Origin: a bacterium
GTDB lineage: Bacteria > Auribacterota > Auribacteria > Auribacterales > Auribacteraceae
DNA: 64,000 nucleotides
Direction of reading: 5' to 3'
Assembly (NCBI GenBank): GCA_018435605.1
Contig: JAHDNF010000026.1
Location: 16,577 to 80,576, forward strand
This document shows, in pieces, positions 16,746 through 26,490 of this stretch. Position numbers and translations under genes: made by a program. Under the pieces are notes generated by a model. That model was not told where the DNA came from. It saw nothing but the letters and a program-made list of their open reading frames with translations, and searched no databases. How positions within the stretch are numbered: the first letter of the stretch is position 1; each line of letters opens with the position of its first letter.

Positions 16746-19700
16746 ATGAGTAACTTTCAGATAAATGAAAAATATCTTTCTCAAATCCCGGCTGTACAGC
16801 TCTTGATTGGATTGGGATTTGAATATTTAACACCAACACAAGCACTACACGAAAGGCAGGATAGAACATCCAACGTCTTGCTGGAAAATATTCTGCGCAA
16901 TCAGCTCAAAGAAATAAACAGAATTCGTTATAAAGGAAATGAGTATCTGTTTAGCGAAGAAAATGTTCAGTCTGCCATACAGAAGCTAAAAAACATTAAA
17001 TACGACGGATTGCTAAAAACCAATGAGGCTATTTATGATCTACTTACTTTAGGAACGGCAATGGAGCAGGCTATTGAGGGCGATTCAAAAAGTTTTAATT
17101 TGAATTATGTTGACTGGCGTAATCCCGATCGTAACAAGTTTCATGTCATTGTCGAATATAGTGTTGAACGTTCTCGAAGTACAGAAACTGCCCGGCCGGA
17201 TATCGTCCTTTTTGTTAACGGAATACCATTTTGTATAATCGAATGTAAAGCACCACAGGTAGAAGTTGAACAGGCCGTTTCACAATCTATCAGAAACCAG
17301 ACCGACGACTATATTCCGAAGTTATTTACCTACGTTCAGATGGTACTTGCGCTGAACAAGAACAGTGCGATGTACGCAACTACTGGAACAGCCACAAAAT
17401 TTTGGAGTGTCTGGAAAGAACCTCATATGGAAAGCGGTGAGCGGGAATATAAAAATCTTGAAGAAATATTAAATCGACCTCTGCCTGAAGATATTATTAC
17501 CCAAATAGCAAGAACTTTTTGTGTTAAATCAGAATTTTTAAAATCGGAACGGCTTATAACGGAACAAGACAAGGCGCTTTACTCCCTTTGCCGACCAGAG
17601 AGGCTGTTAGAGCTGGCATGGAAGTTTACGCTATTTGATGGTGGTATTAAAAAGATTGCTCGTTATCAACAGTATTTCGTTATCAAGTCCACTATGAATC
17701 GAGTTAAATATTTTGACAGCACCGGTTCACGCAAGGGAGGTGTGATCTGGCACACACAGGGTTCTGGTAAATCCCTGACTATGGTTATGCTTGCACGCAA
17801 TCTAGCCTTAGATCCGGAAATCTTGAATCCTCGCATTGTTCTGGTTACCGATCGCGATGATTTGGATAAACAGTTGGGAAATACCTTTGTTGCCTGTGGT
17901 CTCGAAGCCAACCGAGCTACATCGGGTAGAAACCTATTAGAGTTGGTGGCTGAAAAAAAATCGGGCATTATCACCACACTCATTCATAAGTTTGACAAAG
18001 CTTACACTGTAAAAAAGTACAAGGATGAGTCTCCCGATATTTTCATTCTTGTTGATGAAAGCCATCGAACCCAATTCGGCTCGTTTTCAGCTCGCATGAG
18101 GCAGATGTTTCCTCATGCCTGCTATCTTGGCTTTACAGGTACTCCACTTCTAAAAAAAGAAAAAAATAATTTTACAAAATTTGGCGAACTGCTGGAACCA
18201 CATTACTCCATAACTCAGGCAGTCGAAGACTGTACCGTTGTCCCTCTTTTGTATGAAGGTCGACATGTAGAGATGACCCAGAATCAAACTGCTGTGGATT
18301 TGTGGTTTGAGCGACATACACAGGGATTAACCAAAGAACAGCAGGCGGATCTAAAAAGAAAATACGCACGGGCAGAAATGCTGAACAAAGCGGATCAAGT
18401 TATTTATATGAGAGCCTTTGATATCAGTGAACACTTTCGTTCCAATTGGCAAGGGACAGGATTCAAAGCACAGCTGGTTGCTCCGAACAAAGCATCTGCG
18501 CTTAAGTACAATGCCTATCTGAATGAAATAGGTATTGTCACTTCTGAGGTTGTTATTTCACCACCGGATATGCGTGAAGGTTATGAAGAGACTGATGACG
18601 AAACAAACGATGATGTGGTGAAATTCTGGCAAAAAATGATGAAACGATACGGTAGCGAGAAAGAGTACACCAAGCAGCTCATAAACCAGTTTAAACATGG
18701 TAGTGATCCTGAAGTTCTTATTGTTGTGGATAAGCTACTAACTGGTTTTGATGCTCCAAGAAACACTGTTCTTTATTTAAGCAGGGTTCTTAGAGAGCAT
18801 ACACTACTTCAGGCTATTGCTAGGGTCAACCGCCTTCATGAAGGTAAGGAGTACGGTTTTATCGTCGATTACGCAAGTGTCCTTGGTGAGCTGGATAAGG
18901 CACTAACTATGTATAGCGCTTTTGAAGGATTCGACGAGTCGGATCTTGTTGGTACTCTGACTTCTATTAACAACGAAATTGAAAAATTGCCGAGCCGATA
19001 TTCTGATCTGTGGGATTTATTTAAAACAGTAAAGCACTCTCATGATGAAGAAGCATATGAGGTTTTGCTTGCTGATGATGAGCTAAGGGAAGAGTTTTAT
19101 AGTCGCCTTTCTGAGTTTGCTAAGAACCTTGCTATTGCCCTCTCTTCTGAGAAGTTTTTGTCTGAGACGGATAAAAAAACTCTGTCCAGATACAAGGCTG
19201 ATCTTTTAAAGTTTCAATCACTTAAGATATCTGTAAAGTTGCGTTATGCTGAAGCAATTGATTACCGGGATTATGAACCAAAAATCAAGAAGTTGTTGGA
19301 TACCCATATTCAGGCCAATGAGGTTGTGCAACTTAACGAACCGGTAAATATCTTCGATGATAAAATGTTTAGTCAAGTGAAAGATGAACAAGGGATATCT
19401 CAAACAAAAAAAACTACAGCCTCAAAAGCCGATACAATTGCTCATGCTACAAAAAAAGTGATTACAGAAAAAATGGATGAAGATCCAGCTTTTTACGAAA
19501 ATTTTTCAAAACTGATCCAGCGGGCGATTGAAGATTTTCGTGCAAAAAGAATATCGGACTTGGAGTATCTACATAATGTCGTTGATATCCGAAATAAAGT
19601 GGTTGGTAAGATTCATGACGATATCCCTGATAATCTTTCCGATAATGAAGATGCCATGGCCTATTATGGTGTATTGAAACCTTTTTTTGAAAAACACGCA

Positions 19701-19946
19701 TTGAGTGAAGAAGAATTTGAATCTATGGCCGCAGATACGGCAATTAAAATACATGGCATTTTAGAAAAGCACAAAAAGGTTCATTTTTGGGATGATGAAG
19801 ATGCACAAAAGCAAGTAATTAATGAGATCGATGATTACCTCTATGATGAAGTTAGAACAGAAAGAGGTATTGAATTATCCCTTGAACAGATGGATGAGAT
19901 CATTGAAAAGGTCTTGCAGGTAGCGAAGCACAGGAGTCATAAATGA
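16746..19946 (+). CDS. hsdR: Type I restriction endonuclease subunit R
   Basis: A 1066-residue subunit that translocates and cuts unmethylated DNA. The N-terminal PD-(D/E)XK nuclease shows PDIVLFVNGIPFCIIECKAP with the D and E-x-K residues. The helicase part has Walker A in HTQGSGKSLT, DESHR as motif II, GFTGTPL as motif III, and LLTGFDAPRNTVLYLSR and QAIARVNR as motifs V and VI. The C-terminal 250 residues are helical, as in EcoR124-type enzymes. The length is normal. It lies 69 bases after the kinase; that gap holds no gene. It overlaps the next gene by 4 bases. Together with hsdM and hsdS the set is complete and looks functional. Confidence 0.97.
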   Translation: MSNFQINEKYLSQIPAVQLLIGLGFEYLTPTQALHERQDRTSNVLLENILRNQLKEINRIRYKGNEYLFSEENVQSAIQKLKNIKYDGLLKTNEAIYDLLTLGTAMEQAIEGDSKSFNLNYVDWRNPDRNKFHVIVEYSVERSRSTETARPDIVLFVNGIPFCIIECKAPQVEVEQAVSQSIRNQTDDYIPKLFTYVQMVLALNKNSAMYATTGTATKFWSVWKEPHMESGEREYKNLEEILNRPLPEDIITQIARTFCVKSEFLKSERLITEQDKALYSLCRPERLLELAWKFTLFDGGIKKIARYQQYFVIKSTMNRVKYFDSTGSRKGGVIWHTQGSGKSLTMVMLARNLALDPEILNPRIVLVTDRDDLDKQLGNTFVACGLEANRATSGRNLLELVAEKKSGIITTLIHKFDKAYTVKKYKDESPDIFILVDESHRTQFGSFSARMRQMFPHACYLGFTGTPLLKKEKNNFTKFGELLEPHYSITQAVEDCTVVPLLYEGRHVEMTQNQTAVDLWFERHTQGLTKEQQADLKRKYARAEMLNKADQVIYMRAFDISEHFRSNWQGTGFKAQLVAPNKASALKYNAYLNEIGIVTSEVVISPPDMREGYEETDDETNDDVVKFWQKMMKRYGSEKEYTKQLINQFKHGSDPEVLIVVDKLLTGFDAPRNTVLYLSRVLREHTLLQAIARVNRLHEGKEYGFIVDYASVLGELDKALTMYSAFEGFDESDLVGTLTSINNEIEKLPSRYSDLWDLFKTVKHSHDEEAYEVLLADDELREEFYSRLSEFAKNLAIALSSEKFLSETDKKTLSRYKADLLKFQSLKISVKLRYAEAIDYRDYEPKIKKLLDTHIQANEVVQLNEPVNIFDDKMFSQVKDEQGISQTKKTTASKADTIAHATKKVITEKMDEDPAFYENFSKLIQRAIEDFRAKRISDLEYLHNVVDIRNKVVGKIHDDIPDNLSDNEDAMAYYGVLKPFFEKHALSEEEFESMAADTAIKIHGILEKHKKVHFWDDEDAQKQVINEIDDYLYDEVRTERGIELSLEQMDEIIEKVLQVAKHRSHK

Positions 19947-20671
19947 TGGAGTCAACAAATCATAACGATAAACATTCAATTGTTTATGGGCGAAAGGCCA
20001 TCGATTATTGTCTTTTATATTGTGATAGAAAAACGATGGAGATTGCGGTTCATCCTGATAGCACTGTTATTGTAAAAGCACCTACCGAATCCGATATTTT
20101 ATTAATTGAAAAAAAAATAATTAAAAGAGCACGGTGGATTATCAGGCAACTGAATTATTTCAAACAGTTTACCCCCAAGACACCGGAGCGATGCTACGTG
20201 AATGGTGAAACTCACCTATATCTTGGAAGGCAATACCGTTTAAAAATTACGAAAGAGTCAACAAACTCTGTAAAATTATCTCGGGGATTTTTTCATATTA
20301 CTTGTGGTAATGGCTCAACTGCTGAAGAAGTAAAGAAGTTGTTGGATCAATGGTATTTGGAGAAAGCTCAGTTGCAATTCAAGGAGAGTGTGGATCGATG
20401 CTGGGAAAAATTCAATGGATTTGGTGTTGAGAAACCTAATATATCGATCAAACGAATGCGAAAAAGATGGGGTAGTCTTTCAAATAAAGGGACAATGACT
20501 CTTAATCCTGATCTAATCAGAGCACCTAAAGAATGTATTGACTATATTGTTATCCATGAGTTGTGTCATTTGAAATATCATAATCATAGCCCTGAATTTT
20601 ATAAATTGCTCGATTCTGTCATTCCCGATTGGGAAAAGATCAAACATAATCTTGAACTCAGTATGGTTTAA
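19943..20671 (+). CDS. YgjP/SprT-like metallopeptidase (DUF45)
   Basis: A 242-residue protein. The zinc motif HELCHLKYHNHSPEFY (HExxH plus a third His) stands near residue 200, preceded by RMRKRWGSLSNKGTMTLNPDL, which is diagnostic of the YgjP family. Such genes are commonly the last gene of type I restriction operons, where they may process or remove HsdR. The coding region overlaps hsdR by 4 bases, so expression is coupled. Confidence 0.92.
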   Translation: MMESTNHNDKHSIVYGRKAIDYCLLYCDRKTMEIAVHPDSTVIVKAPTESDILLIEKKIIKRARWIIRQLNYFKQFTPKTPERCYVNGETHLYLGRQYRLKITKESTNSVKLSRGFFHITCGNGSTAEEVKKLLDQWYLEKAQLQFKESVDRCWEKFNGFGVEKPNISIKRMRKRWGSLSNKGTMTLNPDLIRAPKECIDYIVIHELCHLKYHNHSPEFYKLLDSVIPDWEKIKHNLELSMV

Positions 20672-20979
20672 GTATTAATGAAACGTCACTGGATTACGGT
20701 ACTCAGTACGAAAATGTACGATCTTGAATTTATCAGTTGTATATTTTTATTAAAGATTTTGTTGGTTTTGAACTTAAAGTTTTTCACCCATAAAGTGAAG
20801 AACAATATCTTTTCAAGCTAATTCTCTTGTTTATAGTGTTTTAAGAAACTCTAAGCTTAAAAATATCGCTCAATTGAGGTAAAATTATCCATTTTTTAAG
20901 AAATTTTAATAACTTTCATATTATAGCAAAAACGATAATAAATCAACCTTATATAACTTTTTTAAAATAAATCCATTGC

Positions 20980-21029
20980 ATTATTTTTTCCCATCTTTTC
21001 CGTATCTGGGAATTATTGGAAAAAATAAT
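20980..21029. terminator. AT-rich hairpin between the restriction operon and the convergent ATPase gene
   Basis: ATTATTTTTTCC (20980-20991) pairs perfectly with GGAAAAAATAAT (21018-21029). A nested TTCCCA/TGGGAA pair offers an alternative fold. It sits 10 bases after the stop of the minus-strand gene at 21040. The rest of 20672-20979 is AT-rich and shows no gene. Confidence 0.5.
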
Positions 21030-21039
21030 ACAACAATTT

Positions 21040-22353
21040 TTATGACATATTCAAAAGCCATTTCCATAACGGAATAAAGCGTATTGTTTTATCTTTATGC
21101 TCTTCTGTCTCATCAAACTCATCGGTTATGACAAGAGCCTCTTTTTTATTCAGTTCGTCCATTCCCTTGAAAAGGCTTCTTAATTCCCGCTGTTTTGTCC
21201 GCTCATCAGATACATCCCAGCAGACCTGTATCAGCTCTGTAACCTTAGTATTTTCCTTTATGAGAAAATCTACTTCTCTGTGATGCACATCCTTCCAGTA
21301 AAAAAGCTCTATTGCAGGATTTTGCATCTGCCTTCTTTTAAGCTCAAGAAAAACAATATTTTCTGCAAGCCTTCCAATATTCTCACTAAACCGGAAGCCT
21401 ACAGCATTACTAAGCCCTGTATCTATCGAATAAACCTTTCTAGGGCTTTTCTCCTGCTCTTTTACCTTGAATGAAAACCGCTTGAGGAAAAATATAAGAT
21501 AAACATCCTCAAAATAGCCCGCAAACTTTTCTATTGTATCAGCCGATGCATGAAGGAATTTTTCTATCGAGGAAAAGGTCGTTAAGTTTCCCGCATTGCT
21601 CAGGTAGTATTTTATGAGCGATTTCATTACCTGCGGTTTTCGAATCCTGAACCTTCTGAACAGGTCTTTAGTAAGAAGGTCATCGAAGTATTTGAGAATA
21701 ATTTCCCTCTTCTGCTCGGATAAAGTAACTTCCGGAAACGACCCGAATTCCATGTATCTGCGAAGCAATCCACGAATCTCTGCTTCTTTTCCCGCAATAT
21801 CAAGGAGGCTTTTATATTCTGTTTTGTTGAATGCAAGGAATTCAGTGAATGATAGCGGAAAAACTGTAAGGTCAAGATGCCTGCCTGTAAGAAGCGTTCC
21901 AAGCTCTCTGCTTAAAAGTTTTGCATTTGAACCTGATACAACTATCTTTGCTTTTTTCAGCTCATGCATCATGCGAACCCATTTTTCCCATCCTTCAACT
22001 TCCTGCACTTCATCAAGGAATATATATGGGGTGTCAGTAGGAAAAAGGAATTCACGGTAAACCTCAAAAATTTCTTCCATGAGTTTTGTATCAAGAGAAG
22101 TGAATCTGGGATCTTCAAAGTTTACGAACAGGAGGTTTTCTTTCTTTATCCCTTTTTCTATAAGCCTTTTAGCCATTTGCCTCATGATATATGATTTTCC
22201 GGCTCTCCTTGGACCCGTTATAGTTATTACCTGATTTGAGCTAAAGAAAGCTTCCAGCCGGTCAAGATATTTTTCTCTTACAATTCCTGTTGCCTGCTCT
22301 GTTTTCCATATATTCCAGTCGTTTAATACTGCCAGAATCTCATTTTTGTTCAT
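21040..22353 (-). CDS. AAA ATPase with DUF4143 domain
   Basis: A 437-residue protein starting MNKNEILAVL. Walker A is GPRRAGKS, Walker B is YIFLDEVQEV, with sensor-type VVSGSNAKLL and a GRHLDLTVFPLSF segment. The C-terminal DUF4143 region contains VYSIDTGLSNAV, then ELKRRQ and EVDFLI, a decayed PD-(D/E)XK-like nuclease pattern. This is a large family of ATP-binding proteins common in anaerobes and archaea, with unknown function; many copies are thought to be selfish or toxin-antitoxin-like. It is divergent from the next gene, with a 109-base AT-rich gap. An alternative start 7 codons upstream (22374) has no better ribosome site. Confidence 0.9.
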   Translation of the reverse strand: MNKNEILAVLNDWNIWKTEQATGIVREKYLDRLEAFFSSNQVITITGPRRAGKSYIMRQMAKRLIEKGIKKENLLFVNFEDPRFTSLDTKLMEEIFEVYREFLFPTDTPYIFLDEVQEVEGWEKWVRMMHELKKAKIVVSGSNAKLLSRELGTLLTGRHLDLTVFPLSFTEFLAFNKTEYKSLLDIAGKEAEIRGLLRRYMEFGSFPEVTLSEQKREIILKYFDDLLTKDLFRRFRIRKPQVMKSLIKYYLSNAGNLTTFSSIEKFLHASADTIEKFAGYFEDVYLIFFLKRFSFKVKEQEKSPRKVYSIDTGLSNAVGFRFSENIGRLAENIVFLELKRRQMQNPAIELFYWKDVHHREVDFLIKENTKVTELIQVCWDVSDERTKQRELRSLFKGMDELNKKEALVITDEFDETEEHKDKTIRFIPLWKWLLNMS

Positions 22354-22462
22354 AAAGCAACCTCTATTTGTCATAATTTGTAAATTTTACCTATTACAAT
22401 GACAATAATACTAAAAAATTGCAGGTTGTCAAGAATGAAAATCAGAGTTATTATTTCAAATT

Positions 22463-23689
22463 ATGAAAACTAAACACGAATGGAACTTCAAAAAATATTT
22501 CAGAAAAGGCGCGTTCGGCTGGAAAGGAACTACCATTGCTACAAAAAGGCTGAAGGAAGCAGTATCTGAAATCAAAAAAGTGAACAAAACCGATCCTTTT
22601 CTTGCGGGCGACGGATGCATTATCCTGATGGAGTGCCTTTATCCTGCTCTTGAGCACATTGACAGCTCATCAGGCGCCTTAGGTAATGCTGTAAATAAGA
22701 CGTTAAATGAGCTCATCCCTATTCTCATCGATGTTCCTGCCATTAAAGAAAAAAGAAAGAGATGGCTCGAGCAAATCTACAAGGCTATCCTCAATGACGG
22801 AGTCCAGTTTTTATCACCTGTGGAAGAATCATGGGGCAAAATATGCGTCTATCCTGACCTACTGAACGAATGGGCTGACAGACTGCTACCTGAAATAAAA
22901 GAAATCTGGTCAGGCAGAAAAGAATTAAAATCTCATAGCTGTACTGATATCTGCCTCTCATGCCTTCTTGAATCAGGAAGGTATGATGAGCTTGAGAATC
23001 TTCTGGCTTTGCGCAAACGAAAATTCTGGCCGTATGATAAATTCCAGGCAGAAGCATTAAAACGTCAAGGAATGACTTCAAAAGCCCTTGATTATGCGGA
23101 TTCAATTATATCTGGAGATCATTATGATGCTGAAATTATGCTGTTTTGTGAATCGCTTCTTATCCAGTCAGGATTAAAGGAAGAAGCATATAATAGATAT
23201 GGACTGAATATAAGAGACGGCAGAACCTATCTTTCCCAATTTAAGGCTATTGCAAAAAAGTATACTGACTATTCTGAGGAAAAGATACTTCTTGATCTCA
23301 TAAATAATTCTGAGAACAAAGCGGCATGGTTTGCATCTGCAAGGCAAGCCGGATTTCTGGATATAGCTTTAGAATGCGCTAACTCAGGTTATGTTGATGT
23401 CAAAACATTGATTCGGGCAGGCAAAGATACTATCGAGACAGAGCCTGAGTTTTCGATGGCTGTTTCACTTCGGGCAATTACTCTCTTGCTTATGGGTTAT
23501 GGGTATGAGATTACCAATCGTGATGTGCTGGAAGCAGGCACGGTTTTTATCTTCTCGGCAAAGAAATTAGGCAAAATGCCGGATGCCATAAATGAGCTTA
23601 AGAATTTATTAAATCCTAAAGAGCGGAAATTAGATAAATTCGTGCGGGAAATACTGCAAAATATATTGAATGGACTAACTGAAAATTGA
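22463..23689 (+). CDS. Alpha-helical repeat protein of unknown function
   Basis: A 408-residue, mostly helical protein with TPR-like pairs of helices: YDELENLLALRKRKFWPYDKF, TSKALDYADSII and FLDIALECANSGYVDVKTLIRA. No catalytic motif or signal peptide is present. Its N-terminus (NFKKYFRKGAFGWKGTTIATKRLKEAV) is basic. I do not recognise a named family with certainty. It lies divergent to the DUF4143 ATPase and could be a partner, but only position supports this. Confidence 0.7.
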   Translation: MKTKHEWNFKKYFRKGAFGWKGTTIATKRLKEAVSEIKKVNKTDPFLAGDGCIILMECLYPALEHIDSSSGALGNAVNKTLNELIPILIDVPAIKEKRKRWLEQIYKAILNDGVQFLSPVEESWGKICVYPDLLNEWADRLLPEIKEIWSGRKELKSHSCTDICLSCLLESGRYDELENLLALRKRKFWPYDKFQAEALKRQGMTSKALDYADSIISGDHYDAEIMLFCESLLIQSGLKEEAYNRYGLNIRDGRTYLSQFKAIAKKYTDYSEEKILLDLINNSENKAAWFASARQAGFLDIALECANSGYVDVKTLIRAGKDTIETEPEFSMAVSLRAITLLLMGYGYEITNRDVLEAGTVFIFSAKKLGKMPDAINELKNLLNPKERKLDKFVREILQNILNGLTEN

Positions 23690-23794
23690 AGTCTTCAAAC
23701 ACTTTGGGGTTAAATCCACAGTAGTTGATAATATGAAAAAATTACCCCTCAATCATAGTACAAATTCTATTTAAAGTATTTTATTCTTTTTTCG

Positions 23795-24466
23795 ATGGGG
23801 ATAAATTTTACAAGAGGTGCACAAAAAACGAAATTCCTCATTGTTTTCAACCGGCCGCTCTCCCATAGCGAAATCAACTATAAACTTAATCTTTCTTATA
23901 ACAATAGCATCAAACTCCGAGAATGGCTCACCAGAAAAATAATTCAATGTAAAACACCAAATATTACAAAAGGACGAATCTTTGATCTCACCATAAAAGG
24001 TAAACGGCTTCGGAGATTGCTTCTGAAAAATTTACCAAACGACAGGGTAATTAATATTTTACATTCGGCGAATAGTAGCTGGGATTATATTTCCCCACCG
24101 AAAAACCTTGATTATTTCAAATACGCAAAAGTTGTTGCCAGCCCTCACCTGAAAACCCAACTTCTCGAAATTCTCTGTGATACTTGGCAACGAGCTGTCG
24201 ATGAATATATCGGCAGAGGCATAAATAGCCGACTTATTCCCGGAATCTATACTCGCGTCAAAGAAAAAAATCTTCCTGTCAACTGGAGCAATTTGATTGA
24301 TGGACTCAAAGAAATGATTCAGCTTAACTTAATTGAAATCAAAAGCGAAGATAGCCGGAAAAATTATTTCAAATTGTCTGATGATGGAATTATCATCAAA
24401 AATTGGATTCATAAAATCAGACGAATTGAGATGAATTATCCTCAGCAAAAATTTCTTTCATTTTAG
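23795..24466 (+). CDS. Predicted winged-helix protein
   Basis: A 223-residue basic protein with two winged-helix-like parts. The first (about 15-80) reads LIVFNRPLSHSEINYKLNLS, then RGRIFDLTIKGKRL; the second is near the C-terminus (LIDGLKEMIQLNLIEIKSEDSRKNYFKLSDDG). This architecture suggests DNA binding and regulation. Its last 50 bases overlap the 3' end of the convergent recombinase gene, so antisense interference is possible. Similar pairs of a small wHTH protein and an integrase are usual in mobile elements. The ATG at 23795 has no clear ribosome site. Confidence 0.6.
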   Translation: MGINFTRGAQKTKFLIVFNRPLSHSEINYKLNLSYNNSIKLREWLTRKIIQCKTPNITKGRIFDLTIKGKRLRRLLLKNLPNDRVINILHSANSSWDYISPPKNLDYFKYAKVVASPHLKTQLLEILCDTWQRAVDEYIGRGINSRLIPGIYTRVKEKNLPVNWSNLIDGLKEMIQLNLIEIKSEDSRKNYFKLSDDGIIIKNWIHKIRRIEMNYPQQKFLSF

Positions 24467-25769
24467 TTTTTAACTTCTTTTGTAATTTACTGTCATTGAA
24501 TCCGGCTTGTGCTGATATTTCCATAATAGCGCCCAGTTTTTTTACCATGGCCTGAATAGATTTATTATCTTCCTGTAAACGTGTAATTTCATCTTGTTGC
24601 CGTTCTAATCGGCTTTGGTGTAATTTTTCCCGTTTCTTACTTTCTTCAAGTTCATTTTTTAAATCTTCCAAATTGCTCGCATAGATCCGCTTCTTCGCTG
24701 TCTTTTTATTTGCCGCTAAATAAGATACATAAACATCAAGCTCCCTTGAACTTATCTTATGACCAAGCCGAAGATTGATTTCATCAGAATGCCAGCCCTG
24801 TTTGAACAAATGACATGCCATACCGGAACGCAAATCTTTCCAAGTCGGTTTATCACCATGGGGAATAGATTTTACTCCGGTTTTCAGTATAGCATTATCA
24901 AATACTTTTGTTGCCTGACGTTTCTCAAAATTGAATATTTTATCTTCCGGCTCAAAAGGAACGAATTTCCAATAACCTTTGCTTTTTTTATATTTCTCAT
25001 CAGGTTTACGTTCCTTTTTTGTCTGATTTCCGGAAGGATCTGAAACGAAAATTTCTTTTCCTCTTTCAAATATGATGTCAAGGAACCTTACTGTTTCAGA
25101 ATATAAAGTGATCTCGCTTCGCGTTTGCCTGCTTCGCTTTAAAGTTATTTTTGGTAAATTGACTAAGTATTCAGCCGACTTTGTCTCTGAATTGAATTGA
25201 CGAGTAAAATCTTTTTTCGTTAATTTCAAAATCGATGAGACGTTTTCACCAATATCCCACGAAAGCCAGAACAATAATAAATGTTCTGGCTTTGACAACA
25301 CACTTACTACCTTTTTAAATCCTTCCTCATCGAGGAATCTGACATCTTTATCTTTTTTATCGGCGTAATACTCTAATATTTCTCTGACGATTTCTTCTTT
25401 TCCGGCAAGCCTGAACGGTTTACCCTTTAAAATTTTATTGTAATAGCTTCGTTTATCCTTAAACGGTAGCCCTTTTCTATTTTTGATATTGCCGTCTTCA
25501 AGATCGTCGTAAACCTTATTAATTTCTTCTTTTGTAAGGTTTTTCCATGGTTTGTTTTTGAACCATTGATTTACATTCTTGAATTTCCCGATATAGCCTT
25601 TAAGCGTTTTATAACAACCTTCGTCTAATTTAGTTAATCCGTTAATTCTCTTTAGCTTTCGTTCCTCGAACTCGAAGAATTCCGCAAAAAGTTTCCGGTT
25701 CTCTTTACAAATAAAATTATCGGCCAGAAGCTGTCTTTTTGCTCGCTCATAACTATCTTTCCATCCCAT
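24417..25769 (-). CDS. Divergent tyrosine recombinase with C-terminal coiled coil
   Basis: A 450-residue protein. The catalytic C-terminal part has WKDLRSGMACHLFKQGW (R, H), LGHKISSRELDVYVSY (H or K and Tyr) and an upstream LPKITLKRSRQ segment for the active-site Lys. The usual first arginine of the box (TGLRxxEI) is replaced by GENVSSIL, which is odd and may weaken activity. After the catalytic tyrosine, an unusual 80-residue coiled coil follows (LEDLKNELEESKKREKLHQ and RQQDEITRLQEDN). The overall form resembles integrases of archaeal plasmids and viruses. A nested inverted repeat, a possible att site, lies 30 bases upstream of the start at 25800-25881. Confidence 0.75.
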   Translation of the reverse strand: MGWKDSYERAKRQLLADNFICKENRKLFAEFFEFEERKLKRINGLTKLDEGCYKTLKGYIGKFKNVNQWFKNKPWKNLTKEEINKVYDDLEDGNIKNRKGLPFKDKRSYYNKILKGKPFRLAGKEEIVREILEYYADKKDKDVRFLDEEGFKKVVSVLSKPEHLLLFWLSWDIGENVSSILKLTKKDFTRQFNSETKSAEYLVNLPKITLKRSRQTRSEITLYSETVRFLDIIFERGKEIFVSDPSGNQTKKERKPDEKYKKSKGYWKFVPFEPEDKIFNFEKRQATKVFDNAILKTGVKSIPHGDKPTWKDLRSGMACHLFKQGWHSDEINLRLGHKISSRELDVYVSYLAANKKTAKKRIYASNLEDLKNELEESKKREKLHQSRLERQQDEITRLQEDNKSIQAMVKKLGAIMEISAQAGFNDSKLQKKLKTKMKEIFAEDNSSQFV

Positions 25770-25799
25770 GGAAAAGAATATACTTACAAATATATAAAC

Positions 25800-25881
25800 T
25801 TTACGCCCCTAAAAAAGGAACAAAAGTGGTCTACGCCCCCGCCGAGCCTAGACCGGTTTAGTACATCATTAGGGGCGTAAA
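25800..25881. repeat. Nested inverted repeats upstream of the recombinase (candidate att or origin site)
   Basis: TTTACGCCCCTAA (25800-25812) and TTAGGGGCGTAAA (25869-25881) are a perfect 13-bp inverted repeat around 56 bases. Inside it, GGTCTA (25828-25833) and TAGACC (25849-25854) form another perfect pair around GC-rich DNA, very unlike the AT-rich surroundings. It lies between the recombinase start and the convergent-side small genes. Confidence 0.65.
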
Positions 25882-25903
25882 AAGTTTGCAAAAAAATATA
25901 ATT

Positions 25904-26098
25904 TTATTCTTTGATCTCTTTCTTTGCCTGTTCTGCCAACTTTTCAAACAGATTTATCGTATAATCAATTGTTTTGTAAATTTCCTGCGGATTTAATAAA
26001 GAGATCAACTCATCCAGAGAAGATTTTCCAGAATTTTGATATAGTTCATCCTCAGGTAACCGGTTTTCTTTATAAGATGTGTCATAAGTGATACTCAT
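25904..26098 (-). CDS. Small hypothetical protein
   Basis: A 64-residue acidic helical protein (SSLDELISLLNPQEIYKTIDY, then LFEKLAEQAKKEIKE). The ATG at 26098 is chosen; the frame is open to 26212, overlapping the gene at 26139, with poor composition there. A frameshift could join this and the upstream 62-residue ORF into one gene. No family is recognised. Confidence 0.4.
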   Translation of the reverse strand: MSITYDTSYKENRLPEDELYQNSGKSSLDELISLLNPQEIYKTIDYTINLFEKLAEQAKKEIKE

Positions 26099-26138
26099 GA
26101 AGGTTGATATGTTTACTTTAAAGCGCTGGATCGCGAGA

Positions 26139-26327
26139 TTATTTTTTAGGTTTATATCCGTTGGTATAACCATTATTACAATTTTTGCAGGGATAATCAA
26201 ACCTATACTCAATCACATGACAAAGCTTCAGACCGATATCCTTTAAAATATCGTATATACCATTTACTTTTTTACGTATGTCACATATTGCTTTATGTGT
26301 TTTTTTTTCTAAATTGTCTTTTATCAT
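26139..26327 (-). CDS. Small hypothetical protein with CxxC
   Basis: A 62-residue basic protein with a C-terminal CKNCNNGY that could bind zinc. Helical N-terminal part (AICDIRKKVNGIYDILKDIG). No family is recognised. It probably lies in one transcript with the ORF ending at 25904, toward the recombinase. Confidence 0.4.
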   Translation of the reverse strand: MIKDNLEKKTHKAICDIRKKVNGIYDILKDIGLKLCHVIEYRFDYPCKNCNNGYTNGYKPKK

Positions 26328-26343
26328 TTTTTAACTTAATTTC

Positions 26344-26422
26344 AAGGAGCCGCTGAAAAACAACTGTCAATACTTTTGCTATTTCTGTTTTGCTTTACTA
26401 TTCGTATTTTCAGCGACTCCTT
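26344..26422. repeat. Imperfect 16-bp inverted repeat, possible terminator or MITE-like element
   Basis: AAGGAGCCGCTGAAAA (26344-26359) pairs with TTTTCAGCGACTCCTT (26407-26422) with one mismatch around a 47-base AT-rich interior. It lies after the end of the minus-strand lipoprotein gene (26491) and before the small ORFs. The long loop is unusual for a terminator. No second copy was found in the window. Confidence 0.45.
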
Positions 26423-26490
26423 AATTATTATGATGAGAAAAATGCAACTTAAATAAGCTGTACTTAGATTATGGGAAAATAATCTACATG

